Counted from the first letter of the stretch, positions 37,081 to 46,098 are shown. The stretch is 64,000 nt of DNA from JACCZX01 sp963801035 (GCA_963801035.1 CAWDDF010000010.1:310001-374000), one strand, 5' to 3'. The notes: generated from the sequence alone by a model not told the origin. A program made the numbers and translations.

Positions 37081-38766
37081 ATGATGGACCGGTTCTGGCT
37101 GAAGAACTATCCGCAAGGCGTTCCGGCGGATATCGATCCAAGTCGATACAAGTCACTGATTCAGCTGTTTGACGAAGCATTCAAGAAGTACAGCGGGCAA
37201 GGCGCTTACAGTTTCATGGGTGCCGAGATGACCTTCGGGCAGCTCGACCAACACTCGGCAGCAATCGGCGCGTGGCTGCAGAGCAGGGGCTTCGCCAAGG
37301 GCGCGCGGATCGCGATCATGATGCCGAACGTGCTGCAGTATCCGGTGGCGATGGCGGGCGTGCTGCGCGCGGGGTACACGGTGGTCAACGTCAATCCGCT
37401 GTACACGCCGCGCGAGCTCGAGCATCAGTTGAAGGACTCGGGCGCCGAGGCGATTTTCATTCTGGAAAACTTTGCGACCACGTTGCAGCAGGTGATCGAC
37501 AAGGTGCCGACCAAGACTGTCGTCGTATGCGCGATGGGCGACATGCTGCCGTTTCCCAAGAGCCTGATCGTCAACTTCGTCGTGCGCAACGTCAAAAAAA
37601 TGGTGCCGGCGTTTTCATTGCCGAACGCGCTGCGCTGGAACGACGTGCTGGCTGACGGCTCGAAGATGAGCCTGAAGCCGGTCGAATGCAGTCACAGCGA
37701 TGTCGCGTTCCTGCAGTACACCGGAGGGACGACCGGAGTCAGCAAGGGCGCCACGCTGACACACAAGAATGTGATCGCCAACATGCTGCAGGCCGAAGCC
37801 TGGTATCAGCCAGCGCTCGCCAAGCTGAAGCCTGGCGAACAGATGATCACAGTGACCGCGCTGCCGCTGTATCACATCTTCGCGCTGACCTGCTGCGCGC
37901 TGCTGTCGATGCGCACCGGCGGCAAGAATCTGTTGATTCCGAATCCGCGCGATATTCCGGCGTTCGTCAAGGAACTCGGCAAACACAAGTTCGGCGTTTT
38001 CCCGGCGGTCAACACGCTGTTCAACGGGCTGCTGAACAACGAGGAATTTAAGAAACTTGATTTCAAGTCGCTGATCCTGTCGCTCGGCGGTGGTATGGCG
38101 GTACAAAAGGCCGTGGCGGAGAAGTGGCTCAAGATCACCGGCACCCCGATTTGCGAAGCCTACGGTTTGTCGGAGACGTCACCGGGCGCCACTTGCAACC
38201 CAACCGATACGACGGAGTACACCGGCTCGATTGGGTTGCCGATGCCATCTACCGACATTGCCATTCTGGATGACGACGGCAAGCAACTGCCGGTCGGCAG
38301 TGTCGGCGAGATCGCGATCCGCGGGCCGCAGGTGATGGCGGGTTACTGGCAGCGGCCGGACGAGACCGCGAAGGTAATGACGGCCGACGGATTTTTCCGC
38401 AGCGGCGACATCGGCATCATGGACGCCGAGGGCTACACGAAAATTGTCGATCGCAAGAAGGACATGATTCTGGTGTCCGGCTTCAACGTGTATCCGAACG
38501 AAGTCGAAGGGGTGGTCGCGATGCATCCGGGCGTCCTCGAATGCGCGGCGATCGGTGTGCCCGACGAAAGTGCAGGCGAAGCGGTGAAATTGTTCGTCGT
38601 CAAGAAGGACGCCGCGCTGACCGAGAAAGATGTTGCCGAGTTTTGCAAAGAGCACTTAACCGGCTACAAGAAGCCGAAGTACATCGAGTTCCGTAGCGAC
38701 CTGCCGAAAACGAATGTCGGCAAGATACTGCGGCGTGAATTGAGAGATCAGAAGAAAGCGGCGTAG
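37081..38766 (+). CDS. fadD: Long-chain-fatty-acid-CoA ligase
   Basis: This 561-residue acyl-CoA synthetase begins DRFWLKNYPQGVPADID, typical of proteobacterial FadD. It carries YTGGTTGVSKGATLTHKN (phosphate loop), EAYGLSETSPGA, SGDIGIMDAEGYTKIVDRKK and the catalytic lysine in KTNVGKILRRELR. It activates exogenous fatty acids at the inner face of the membrane for beta-oxidation or phospholipid synthesis. GGGAG lies before tandem ATGs at 37081 and 37084; either could be used. The TATGAT at 37034-37039 is a possible -10. Confidence 0.94.
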   Translation: MMDRFWLKNYPQGVPADIDPSRYKSLIQLFDEAFKKYSGQGAYSFMGAEMTFGQLDQHSAAIGAWLQSRGFAKGARIAIMMPNVLQYPVAMAGVLRAGYTVVNVNPLYTPRELEHQLKDSGAEAIFILENFATTLQQVIDKVPTKTVVVCAMGDMLPFPKSLIVNFVVRNVKKMVPAFSLPNALRWNDVLADGSKMSLKPVECSHSDVAFLQYTGGTTGVSKGATLTHKNVIANMLQAEAWYQPALAKLKPGEQMITVTALPLYHIFALTCCALLSMRTGGKNLLIPNPRDIPAFVKELGKHKFGVFPAVNTLFNGLLNNEEFKKLDFKSLILSLGGGMAVQKAVAEKWLKITGTPICEAYGLSETSPGATCNPTDTTEYTGSIGLPMPSTDIAILDDDGKQLPVGSVGEIAIRGPQVMAGYWQRPDETAKVMTADGFFRSGDIGIMDAEGYTKIVDRKKDMILVSGFNVYPNEVEGVVAMHPGVLECAAIGVPDESAGEAVKLFVVKKDAALTEKDVAEFCKEHLTGYKKPKYIEFRSDLPKTNVGKILRRELRDQKKAA

Positions 38767-38777
38767 GGCTGTCATTG

Positions 38778-39296
38778 ATGAAACGGTTCGAAGACAAAAA
38801 TCGCGGTAAAGATCGTGACGCTCCCGCCGGCACACGCAGCGGTCCACGCGCGCGCGCGGCGATGGACCGAAAATTCGGCGCAGCGAGAGCGAAACCCGGC
38901 GAATTCAACCGAGCCGATCCCTACCAGCGTGCCGAGCGGCCGCCCCGCTCGGGAGGCGCCGCTCGCGACGCGCCTTTCGGCGAGCGCTTGCGAGCGCCCA
39001 CGCGAGACGGAGCCATCGCGCTCGACCCCGATGTGGCGCGTGTGTTCCGCGACTCGGAAGCGGTGAACGAAGCGCTCAGGATGGTGATTCGGCTGGCGCG
39101 GCTGGCCGGAGGCGGCCCGCGGCCTCCGGCCCGCAGTTTTGATCGTGCCGGTACAGGTGCGCCTCCAAGGCCACGCACCGGGCCGCCTGGCGGGAGGCCA
39201 AGGCCGCCTTCGGACCGCTTCGCCCGGGACGAGCGTCCGCGTCGCGGATCGTCGCCGCCCCCGCGCCGCGAGCCCAGATTCGAGGAACCCGAATAG
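38778..39296 (+). CDS. Arg/Pro/Gly-rich basic protein, unknown function
   Basis: This 172-residue protein of low complexity has long runs rich in Arg, Pro and Gly at both ends. A central ordered segment (LDPDVARVFRDSEAVNEALRMVIRLA) is predicted to form two helices and looks conserved-type. The composition suggests nucleic-acid or ribosome association, but no function can be assigned. It starts 11 bp after fadD. The ATG at 38778 is preferred to an in-frame TTG. Confidence 0.65.
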   Translation: MKRFEDKNRGKDRDAPAGTRSGPRARAAMDRKFGAARAKPGEFNRADPYQRAERPPRSGGAARDAPFGERLRAPTRDGAIALDPDVARVFRDSEAVNEALRMVIRLARLAGGGPRPPARSFDRAGTGAPPRPRTGPPGGRPRPPSDRFARDERPRRGSSPPPRREPRFEEPE

Positions 39297-39508
39297 CGTC
39301 CGAGGCGGCCGGGCCACATCGCAAATTTGCGACAGCAGCCGCCCTCAGGCATCGCGTGTTCGGGCGGTTGAACCCGTTCTGTTAGACGAAGGTCCAACCG
39401 TTGTAGTCCGAATTCCGCAAGAATTGCGTGACTGACTGCGCAATGATGGCGCACCATAGAGCCTAGTGTTTGTATGGGGCGATCCGCGGGGGTCCATTGG
39501 GAGTTGGC

Positions 39509-40174
39509 ATGCAAGCAATTCGCATATCCATCGGATCGTTGCTGCTCGCTGCTGTCTGCCTGACGGCGGCCACGGCTTCCGCTCAAGGATTAGGTAGCGG
39601 GGTGCGCTTCGGTACTTCAGGGATTGGACTCGCACTCGAGTCTTACTTTGTCACCGAGAGTTTTGGAATCCGCGGCGTTGTCGACGGCGGCTCAGTGCCG
39701 TACGACTACAACCAAAGCCGCGGCCTCGATGGCGATAAGTTGCGCTTCGGCACCGGCGTCTTGCTGGCTGACTGGCACCCGTACGCGTCGGGCTTCAGGT
39801 TATCCGGAGGACTTGTCTATAACAACGAGCGCTTGTCAGGTGTCGGTCCGTCGAGCGGCGGCGCGTTCAGCATGAACCGGCTTGCCTATTCGTCGGTCGG
39901 CCTGCTTGACGGGCGCATGGCCGTGTCGCGAGCGACTCCATATCTTGGGATCGGCTGGGGCTTAACCCCGCGCGCCGGCTCGCGCTTGTACTTCAGTGCC
40001 GATCTCGGTGTGATGTACCAGCGCCCAAGCGCGATGCTGACAGGGGGCTGCGGCTCCGCTCTGTCTGCTGGACTATGCACACAGTTGCACAACGAAGAAG
40101 TCGAATTCCGCGAGGGCGCGGACGACTTGCGGTTGTATCCCGTGATCTCAGTCGGCTTCGGCTTGCGCTTCTAG
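39509..40174 (+). CDS. Exported beta-barrel-like outer membrane protein
   Basis: This protein has 221 residues from ATG 39509. A signal peptide (LLLAAVCLTAATASAQ) is followed by alternating hydrophobic strands rich in Gly and aromatic residues, ending in the outer-membrane signature VISVGFGLRF with terminal Phe. ATPYLGIGWGLTPRAGSRLYF resembles an OmpW/opacity-like eight-strand barrel. GGGAG lies upstream. The function is not assigned. Confidence 0.8.
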   Translation: MQAIRISIGSLLLAAVCLTAATASAQGLGSGVRFGTSGIGLALESYFVTESFGIRGVVDGGSVPYDYNQSRGLDGDKLRFGTGVLLADWHPYASGFRLSGGLVYNNERLSGVGPSSGGAFSMNRLAYSSVGLLDGRMAVSRATPYLGIGWGLTPRAGSRLYFSADLGVMYQRPSAMLTGGCGSALSAGLCTQLHNEEVEFREGADDLRLYPVISVGFGLRF

Positions 40175-40462
40175 CTAGCTGATTGCGCGCGGAACGAGTA
40201 CCGTGCGCGCCCGCTCGATCAACGCGCGCCTAAGGCAACGGTAAATCTCCTGAACGTCAAGTTGTTCGCCATCCGATGGACGAAGGCGAACCTGCATGCC
40301 GTCGGCGCGCGCGCGTACTTTGACTGACGCCGGAGTGGAACTGCCGCCCGCGATGCAACGCTGACATGCGTCAAGCGCGGCGAGTACGGATTCTTGTCGG
40401 CCGGCAACACCGGACAAGTCGATCTGTACTTCGTTAGCTCGCTCGCGCACTCGCATCAACAT
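40175..40462 (-). CDS. Small hypothetical protein
   Basis: This 95-residue protein is not recognised. GGAG six bases before ATG 40462 supports translation. It is rich in Arg and Val and has the segment ESVLAALDACQRCIAGG and a C-terminal EIYRCLRRALIERARTVLVP. Alternating strands and helices suggest a small soluble domain. Its stop codon abuts that of the upstream convergent gene exactly. Confidence 0.62.
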   Translation of the reverse strand: MLMRVRERANEVQIDLSGVAGRQESVLAALDACQRCIAGGSSTPASVKVRARADGMQVRLRPSDGEQLDVQEIYRCLRRALIERARTVLVPRAIS

Positions 40463-40595
40463 CGCCGTCTCCAGACGTTAGTTTCATTCAACTTTGTGAC
40501 AGTGCGATTGTTATAGAGAACCCGCAATCCGCTGAATGGCCGATTACGTACGCACCCTGCGGACTATTCGACAATGGCCGACGAATGACCCGCAG

Positions 40596-41303
40596 TTAGC
40601 GGTTTAACGCGGCAAGTTGCCGATCGTGTACCGCTGACAGTGTCAACAAAGCAAACAGTGCGCCAAGGCCGGCGCAGAACATGTCCGACTGCGTGTCCCA
40701 AGGATCGCCTTGCGTCCCGAGGAATTCTTCGGCGCCTTGTCCGAGCGCCAGCGCGGCCCACCACTCGACGAGCTCATACACAGCGCTGATGGCGAGCGCG
40801 ATGCAGATGCACAGGAAAGCGATCATGCGGCGTCCCAGCGCGTGAGCTTCTCCGCCCGGCCGCCCGAAGGAGAGCTCGCTCCCGCTTGGCGGGTCGGCGC
40901 GCAGCGTCCGGGGTGCAACATACTTGCGGATCAAGATCTCCCGCGCCACGATGGCTGGTACAAACCCTTGCATGAAATGGCCGAGCTTGTCGTAAGGATT
41001 ACGCGCTAGGTCGAACGCCTGCTGCACCCAACCGCCTACGGGAACGCGCGCGTAGGTGTAGGCGCCGCCCAGGATCAAGACAAGCGCGTGTATGAAGATC
41101 AGCACGTACAGCAACGTGGTCAGCGGAAAATTGCGACGCGTTGCGAACAAGATCGGCAGTGCGATGATCACCGGCGCAACTTCCATCGCCCAGGTCACGC
41201 GGTCATACGGCTGCAGTCCGGAAACAGCCAGCGCGATCAGCGTGGCCATCAATAGAAGCGTCAGCAGTCGATCTTGGCGTTCAGTAGCCACTGCGGACTG
41301 CAT
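40596..41303 (-). CDS. DUF2238 (YjdF-like) inner-membrane protein with repeat insertion
   Basis: This 235-residue membrane protein has about six hydrophobic segments. Family landmarks are YARVPVGGWVQQAF, NPYDKLGHFMQGFVPAIVAREIL, AISAVYELVEWWAAL and QGDPWDTQSDMFCAGLGA. The function of the family is unknown. Residues about 129-154 (RTLRADPPSGSELSFGRPGG) come from a dispersed-repeat copy in antisense orientation, placed in the loop after VAREILIRKYVAP, where family members normally have only a short connector (from memory). Confidence 0.86.
   Translation of the reverse strand: MQSAVATERQDRLLTLLLMATLIALAVSGLQPYDRVTWAMEVAPVIIALPILFATRRNFPLTTLLYVLIFIHALVLILGGAYTYARVPVGGWVQQAFDLARNPYDKLGHFMQGFVPAIVAREILIRKYVAPRTLRADPPSGSELSFGRPGGEAHALGRRMIAFLCICIALAISAVYELVEWWAALALGQGAEEFLGTQGDPWDTQSDMFCAGLGALFALLTLSAVHDRQLAALNR
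40840..40917 (+). repeat. Dispersed GC-rich repeat, copy B (inside DUF2238 gene)
   Basis: This is nearly identical in layout to copy A: GTGAGC, GGCCGCCCGAAGGAG, GCTCGCTCCCGCTTGGCGGG, GCGCGCAGCG, GGGTGCA. It is antisense to its host gene, yet the host frame remains open through it. Confidence 0.82.
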
Positions 41304-41344
41304 CCTTGACGTTTTGGCGATAGGCGTTCGGCGACACGGCTAAC

Positions 41345-42733
41345 ATGATGCAGGATCACAAGAAAGCGACATGGGGAAGCGACATGGGCACTGACGCTAG
41401 CGAGATCGCCGGCTTTCGACAACATCTGATTCGCTACGGTGGCGATGTCTATCCGGAGGTCATCGACAAAGCCAGTGGTTGTTACGTGTGGGATGCCAGC
41501 GGCAAGAAGATATTGGACTTCACGTCCGGTCAGATGTGCGCCACCGTCGGGCACAGCCATCCGAACATCGTCGCGGCGATCAAAAAGAGCTGCGACAGTG
41601 CGCTGCATCTTTTCTCGGGAATGATCCCGCGCAGTGCCGTGCAGCTCGCGGCCGCGCTCGCGAAGATCGTTCCGAAGCCGTTGAAAAAGTCGCTGCTGCT
41701 CAACACCGGCAGCGAAAGCAACGAAGCCGCCATCAAAATGGCCAAGCTCTACACCGGTGGCTTCGAAGTGATCGGGCTGGGCGGCTCGTGGCATGGCGTG
41801 ACCGGCAACTCGGGAGCGGTCTCGTTCGCCAGCGATCGCAAGGGCTACGGTCCCGGCATGCCCGGCACGTTCGTGATCCCCGAGCCGAATGCCTATCGCT
41901 GTCCGGTCAAGCATTGCCGCGACAAATGCGACCGCACGTGCATGAAGATCGGCTTCGAGATGTACGACATGCAGTCGGTGGGCGCGCCGGCGGCGGTCAT
42001 TGCCGAGCCGGTGATCAGCGCCGGCGGTGTGCTGGTCCCACCCGAGGGATATTTCGACGCGCTGCAGGCGGAAGCCAAAAAGCGCGGCATGCTGCTGATC
42101 TTCGACGAGGCGCAGACGGCGTTCGGCCGCCTCGGCCACTGGTTCGCGGCGACGTATCTGAAGGTAACGCCGGACCTCATGACGGTGTCGAAAACGCTCG
42201 GCGGTGGCATGCCGCTGGCCGCCGTCATTACGAACGACGAAGTCGAGGACGTCTGCCATCGGCGTGGCTTCGCGTTCTACACGTCGCACGTATCGGACCC
42301 GCTGCCGTCGGCGGTCGGCCTGGCGGTGCTCGAAACGATCGAAAGCGAACACCTCCTGCAACGCAGCCGCGACATGGGCGATTACCTCGCGCAACGGTTG
42401 CGCGATCTGCAAAGCCGGCACGAAGAGATCGGCGACGTGCGCGGGATGGGCCTGTTGCGCGGAATCGAGCTGGTGCGCGATCGCGAGACGCGCGAGCCGC
42501 ATCACGAGCTGGGTGCGCTGACCACGCAGCGCTGCCTGGAGCTTGGACTCAGCATGAACATCCGGCGACGGCCCGAGCGCGGTTCGGTGTGGCGCATCGC
42601 GCCGCCGTTGACGGTGACCAAGGGCGACATCGATCTTGCGATGACCATCTTTGATCAGGCGCTGGTGGAAACCAAAAACGTGCTGGTTACGCGCTCTACA
42701 GCGGGGAAAACGCTAGCGCGACGAACTGCCTGA
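41345..42733 (+). CDS. 2,2-dialkylglycine decarboxylase-like class III PLP enzyme
   Basis: This 462-residue fold-type I PLP enzyme is very close in pattern to Burkholderia 2,2-dialkylglycine decarboxylase. Shared elements are HLIRYGG, ILDFTSGQM (the Gln at 63 matches the decarboxylase-specific Gln52), HLFSGMIPR, NTGSESNEAAIKMAKL, GGSWHGVTG, LIFDEAQTAFGRLG, the PLP lysine in LMTVSKTLGGGMPLAA, and FYTSHVSDPLPSAVGL. The enzyme class decarboxylates alpha,alpha-dialkyl amino acids and transaminates the product. An insertion with four cysteines (CPVKHCRDKCDRTC) around residues 183-196 is not in the dialkylglycine decarboxylase sequence I recall and may bind a metal. It heads the importer/oxidase cluster. 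A plain aminotransferase role is the alternative. Confidence 0.88.
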   Translation: MMQDHKKATWGSDMGTDASEIAGFRQHLIRYGGDVYPEVIDKASGCYVWDASGKKILDFTSGQMCATVGHSHPNIVAAIKKSCDSALHLFSGMIPRSAVQLAAALAKIVPKPLKKSLLLNTGSESNEAAIKMAKLYTGGFEVIGLGGSWHGVTGNSGAVSFASDRKGYGPGMPGTFVIPEPNAYRCPVKHCRDKCDRTCMKIGFEMYDMQSVGAPAAVIAEPVISAGGVLVPPEGYFDALQAEAKKRGMLLIFDEAQTAFGRLGHWFAATYLKVTPDLMTVSKTLGGGMPLAAVITNDEVEDVCHRRGFAFYTSHVSDPLPSAVGLAVLETIESEHLLQRSRDMGDYLAQRLRDLQSRHEEIGDVRGMGLLRGIELVRDRETREPHHELGALTTQRCLELGLSMNIRRRPERGSVWRIAPPLTVTKGDIDLAMTIFDQALVETKNVLVTRSTAGKTLARRTA

Positions 42734-42829
42734 TAACGTTGACGGCCGGCGCGGTGCGGCGCATTGTTCAGCACCGGTTGGCACATCAACGGGTTCTGAA
42801 TACAAATTCAATCAAGGCGAGGAACAGAC

Positions 42830-43636
42830 ATGTTGAAGAAAGTGATTTGTGTGGTGGCTGCCGGCCTGACTCTCAGCTTGACGGGAATCACGGCGGCTCG
42901 CGCGGGCGTTCTGGACGACGTCAAGAAGAAAGGCGTCCTGGTCGTCGGCACCAAGGCTGATTACCGGCCGTTCGGCTACCTCGATCCGTCGGGCAAAATC
43001 GTCGGCTTGGAGGCAGACCTCGCCGCGGATGTGGCGAAACGGCTCGGGGTCAAGCTGGAGCTGGTGCCGGTCGTCGCATCCAACCGCATCCAGTTTCTGC
43101 AGCAAGGCAAGATCGACCTGATGATCGCGACCACCAGCGATACACCAGATCGCCGCAAGGTCGTCGACTTCGTCGACCCCAACTACTACGGGTCCGGCAC
43201 CAACATACTGACGCCCAAGGCCGCAAAGATAACCGGCTGGGATCAGCTCAAGGGCAAGAAGGTGTGCCTGATACAGGGCGCGTTTTACAACAAGGAACTG
43301 CAGGAAAAGTACGGCGTCGACGGCGTGGCCTTTCCAGGCACTGCCGAGGTCTACACGGCGCTCAGAAACGGCAATTGCGTCGCCTTTGCGTACGACGATA
43401 CGGCTATTGTTGGCGAGATGCTGAAGCCCGAATGGAGCGCCTACGAAATGCCGCTCGATTCGATCCTGTTCGTACCCTGGGGCATCGCCGTCAAGCAGGG
43501 CGAAAAAGACATGGTCGACTTCATGGCGAAAACCACGATGGACTGGCACAAGACCGGCTTCATTCAGCAACTTGAAAAAAAGTGGGGTATCAAGCCCACC
43601 AAGTTTGCGCAGGAAATGAACGCCAAATACAAGTAG
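42830..43636 (+). CDS. Polar amino acid ABC transporter substrate-binding protein
   Basis: This 268-residue family 3 periplasmic binding protein has a signal peptide (VVAAGLTLSLTGITAARA), then VLDDVKKKGVLVVGTKADYRPFGYLDPSG and GLEADLAADVAKRLGVKLE. IQFLQQGKIDLMIATTSDTPDRRKVVDF carries the canonical Arg/Asp that bind the alpha-amino and carboxylate groups. GAGGAACAG precedes the ATG. It is the first of four genes of a complete importer. The substrate is probably an amino acid or N-alkylated amino acid, given the neighbouring oxidase. Confidence 0.92.
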   Translation: MLKKVICVVAAGLTLSLTGITAARAGVLDDVKKKGVLVVGTKADYRPFGYLDPSGKIVGLEADLAADVAKRLGVKLELVPVVASNRIQFLQQGKIDLMIATTSDTPDRRKVVDFVDPNYYGSGTNILTPKAAKITGWDQLKGKKVCLIQGAFYNKELQEKYGVDGVAFPGTAEVYTALRNGNCVAFAYDDTAIVGEMLKPEWSAYEMPLDSILFVPWGIAVKQGEKDMVDFMAKTTMDWHKTGFIQQLEKKWGIKPTKFAQEMNAKYK

Positions 43637-43716
43637 CCATCTGCGCGAAGCGGCAGACGCAGGCGCGGCAACATCGTGCCTGGTCTTGTCCGAGTCACGT
43701 CTGACTGAGAGGGCCA

Positions 43717-44460
43717 GTGCAGTCGTTCTGGGATTGGTTCCGCGCGTTCAACGATGCAAGCGGAATCAATCTCACGATTCTTTACGATGCCTTCGATCGG
43801 CGCCGCTTCGTAAGCGGCTTTTTAATGACGCTTCGGTTGGCGGCGATCTGCATCGTCGCCAGCGTGCTGATCGGAATCGTCGGTGCCTGGCTGCAGGGCT
43901 CGCGCCTGCGGCTGACCCGCAACATCGTGCACTGGTACATCCAGTTTTTTCGCAACACACCGCCGCTGGTCCAGATCTACTTTTTCTACTTCGGCATCGG
44001 CAGCCTGCTGACCGCGACCAACGCGAGCGGCGCCGCGGTGCCGATCGTGAGCAACGTGACGTGGGCGATCGTGTCGCTGTCCTTTTTCGCCGGCGCGTTC
44101 AATGTCGAGATCTTCCGCTCGGGCGTCGAAGCCGTGCCGAAGACGACAATTGAAGCCGCGGAGTCGCTCGGGTTCAGCCGCACTCGTACGTATCTGTTCA
44201 TCGTGCTGCCGCTGGCATTTCGCATCAGCCTGCCGGCGCTGAACAACAACCTGGTCAATCTGGTCAAGACAACGACGCTGGCGTACGCGATCGCGGTGCC
44301 GGAATTGCTGTACGTGTCGAGCCAGATCTGGTCGGATGCGCTGAACGTACCGGTCATGATGAACGTGTTGCTGCTCTCGTACTTCCTGCTGGTCGGATTT
44401 CTGGTGTGGGTGATGCACCGCTGGGAGCGCGCTATCAAGGTGCCGGGGTTCGGCACATGA
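43717..44460 (+). CDS. Polar amino acid ABC transporter permease 1
   Basis: This 247-residue HisM/HisQ-type permease starts at GTG 43717. It shows an N-terminal FVSGFLMTLRLAAICIVASVLIG helix, YIQFFRNTPPLVQIYFFYFG, and the EAA loop EAAESLGFSRTRTYLFIVLP. Five or six membrane segments are visible. It ends in an ATGA overlap with the second permease, so the two are co-translated and form the heterodimeric channel. Confidence 0.92.
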   Translation: MQSFWDWFRAFNDASGINLTILYDAFDRRRFVSGFLMTLRLAAICIVASVLIGIVGAWLQGSRLRLTRNIVHWYIQFFRNTPPLVQIYFFYFGIGSLLTATNASGAAVPIVSNVTWAIVSLSFFAGAFNVEIFRSGVEAVPKTTIEAAESLGFSRTRTYLFIVLPLAFRISLPALNNNLVNLVKTTTLAYAIAVPELLYVSSQIWSDALNVPVMMNVLLLSYFLLVGFLVWVMHRWERAIKVPGFGT

Positions 44461-45341
44461 GCTGTGTGCGCTGGCACGAGGCACGAGGGACCGACCTGCC
44501 GGTGCTGATGCCGTCGGCAACACAAATCGCGCGCTCGGCGGCCGCCGAGCGAACCTCCGGCTTCTTCACGCTGCGGCTGCGGCCCGCACATGGTGCGGCG
44601 CTGTTGCTGCTGTTCCTAATTGGCTGCGGCGTCGCGCAGGCCCAGGCTGAGCCCGGGCATCCTTCGATTCTGGCGACGATCTGGAAGTGGACGCCGCTGC
44701 TGCTCGGCGGCTTCCTGTTCAATCTTGCGATCAGTGCAGTGGCGATGACGGTGGGAACGGTCGCTGGAATGTTTTTGGGATTCGCGCAGATATCGCTGCT
44801 TCTACCGGTCAGGAAAGGTGCCTGGTTTACCACGCATTTTTTTCGCAACGCACCCTGGCTTGTGTTGCTGTTCTATTGCATGTTCCTGCTGCCGTTTCAG
44901 GTCACAGTGTTCGGCGTGACGATTCCGATTCCGGACTGGATCAAGGCAACACTGGGCTTGGCGCTACCGGTAATGGCGAACGTGTCTGAGATCGTGCGCG
45001 GCGCCGTGCAGTCGATTCCGACCACGCAATGGGAGTCCGCCGCGTCGCTGGCATTCAACCGCCGGCAGACGATGTGGATGATCATCGTGCCCCAATGCAT
45101 CAAGCGCATGTTGCCGCCGTGGATGAACCTGTACGCGATCCTCACGATGGCGACGGTGCTGACATCGATCGTCGGTGTGGCGGAGATGATGACGCTGACG
45201 GGTCGGGCGTTGAGCGCGGAGAGTCGGCCGGGACTGTTGCTGGCGTTCTACAGCTATGTACTGTTCTGGTTCTTCCTGTACTGCTACCCGATCGCGCGCT
45301 GGACCGTGCGTTTGGAAGCGAAGTACGCCGTTAACCAGTGA
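44457..45341 (+). CDS. Polar amino acid ABC transporter permease 2
   Basis: This protein has 294 residues from the ATGA-coupled ATG. An unusually long N-terminal part (about 80 residues, including a hydrophobic stretch GAALLLLFLIGCGVAQAQA that looks like a signal peptide) precedes the regular permease domain, which begins WKWTPLLLGGFLFNLAISAVAM. Permease hallmarks are THFFRNAPWLVLLFY and the EAA-like loop ESAASLAFNRRQTMWMIIVP. It partners permease 1. Confidence 0.9.
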   Translation: MSCVRWHEARGTDLPVLMPSATQIARSAAAERTSGFFTLRLRPAHGAALLLLFLIGCGVAQAQAEPGHPSILATIWKWTPLLLGGFLFNLAISAVAMTVGTVAGMFLGFAQISLLLPVRKGAWFTTHFFRNAPWLVLLFYCMFLLPFQVTVFGVTIPIPDWIKATLGLALPVMANVSEIVRGAVQSIPTTQWESAASLAFNRRQTMWMIIVPQCIKRMLPPWMNLYAILTMATVLTSIVGVAEMMTLTGRALSAESRPGLLLAFYSYVLFWFFLYCYPIARWTVRLEAKYAVNQ

Positions 45342-45348
45342 GCAACTG

Positions 45349-46098
45349 ATGACGAGCGTCGCCGAACCTATCGTAGCCATTCGCGACGTCCATCAAGCGT
45401 TCGGTGACGTCGAGGTGCTGAAGGGCATCTCGCTCGAAGTGCCGAAGGGCGGTGTCGTCTGCATCATCGGACCATCGGGTTCGGGGAAGTCGACACTGTT
45501 GCGTTGCATAAACGGACTCGTGCCGATCAACCAGGGCAGCATCCGCGTCGCCGGTTTCGAAGTGCAGAAGCTAAAGACCGACCAGGAAAAAATTGCTCTG
45601 CGCAAGGAAGTGTCGATGGTGTTCCAGCAGTACAACCTGTTTCCGCACAAGACCGCGCTGCAGAACGTCATGATGGCGCCGATTCACGTGCTGAAGGAGA
45701 ACGAAGCCGAGGTTCGCGAACGCGCCGTCGCGTTGCTGAAGAAGGTCAGGCTCACCGAAAAGGCCAATGCGTATCCGGGCGAGCTATCGGGCGGCCAGCA
45801 GCAACGCGTTGCGATCGCGCGGTCGCTGGCGATGCGGCCCGAAGTGATGCTGTTCGATGAAGTCACGGCCGCGCTCGATCCCGAAACCGTCAAGGAGGTC
45901 CTGAATACGATCCAGGAACTCGCGCAGGAGGGAATGACGTGCATCCTGGTGACGCACGAGATGCGTTTCGCCCGTGAGATTGCCGACGAGGTGTATTTCA
46001 CCGACGGCGGAGTGATAGTCGAATCCGGGCCGCCGGATCAGCTGTTCGACCATGCGCAGAAGGATCGAACGCGCGCATTTCTGTCGCAGATTCTGTAG
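45349..46098 (+). CDS. Polar amino acid ABC transporter ATPase
   Basis: This 249-residue GlnQ/HisP-type ATPase has Walker A GPSGSGKSTLLR, Q-loop VFQQYNLFPHKTALQNV, signature LSGGQQQRVAIARSLA, Walker B MLFDEVTAALDPE and switch His VTHEMRFA. The residue after the Walker B glutamate is Val where most members have Pro. It starts seven bases after the permease 2 stop and ends the importer segment; soxB begins 100 bp later. Confidence 0.93.
   Translation: MTSVAEPIVAIRDVHQAFGDVEVLKGISLEVPKGGVVCIIGPSGSGKSTLLRCINGLVPINQGSIRVAGFEVQKLKTDQEKIALRKEVSMVFQQYNLFPHKTALQNVMMAPIHVLKENEAEVRERAVALLKKVRLTEKANAYPGELSGGQQQRVAIARSLAMRPEVMLFDEVTAALDPETVKEVLNTIQELAQEGMTCILVTHEMRFAREIADEVYFTDGGVIVESGPPDQLFDHAQKDRTRAFLSQIL

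Noticed and set aside
39139..39435. 98-codon plus-strand frame overlapping the Arg/Pro-rich gene and the following gap
   Set aside because: Starts inside another gene in a shifted frame, has no ribosome site and no family similarity.
41479..42654. 391-codon plus-strand frame inside the decarboxylase-like gene
   Set aside because: It is Arg/Ala-rich without family motifs and is fully covered by the well-supported PLP enzyme frame.
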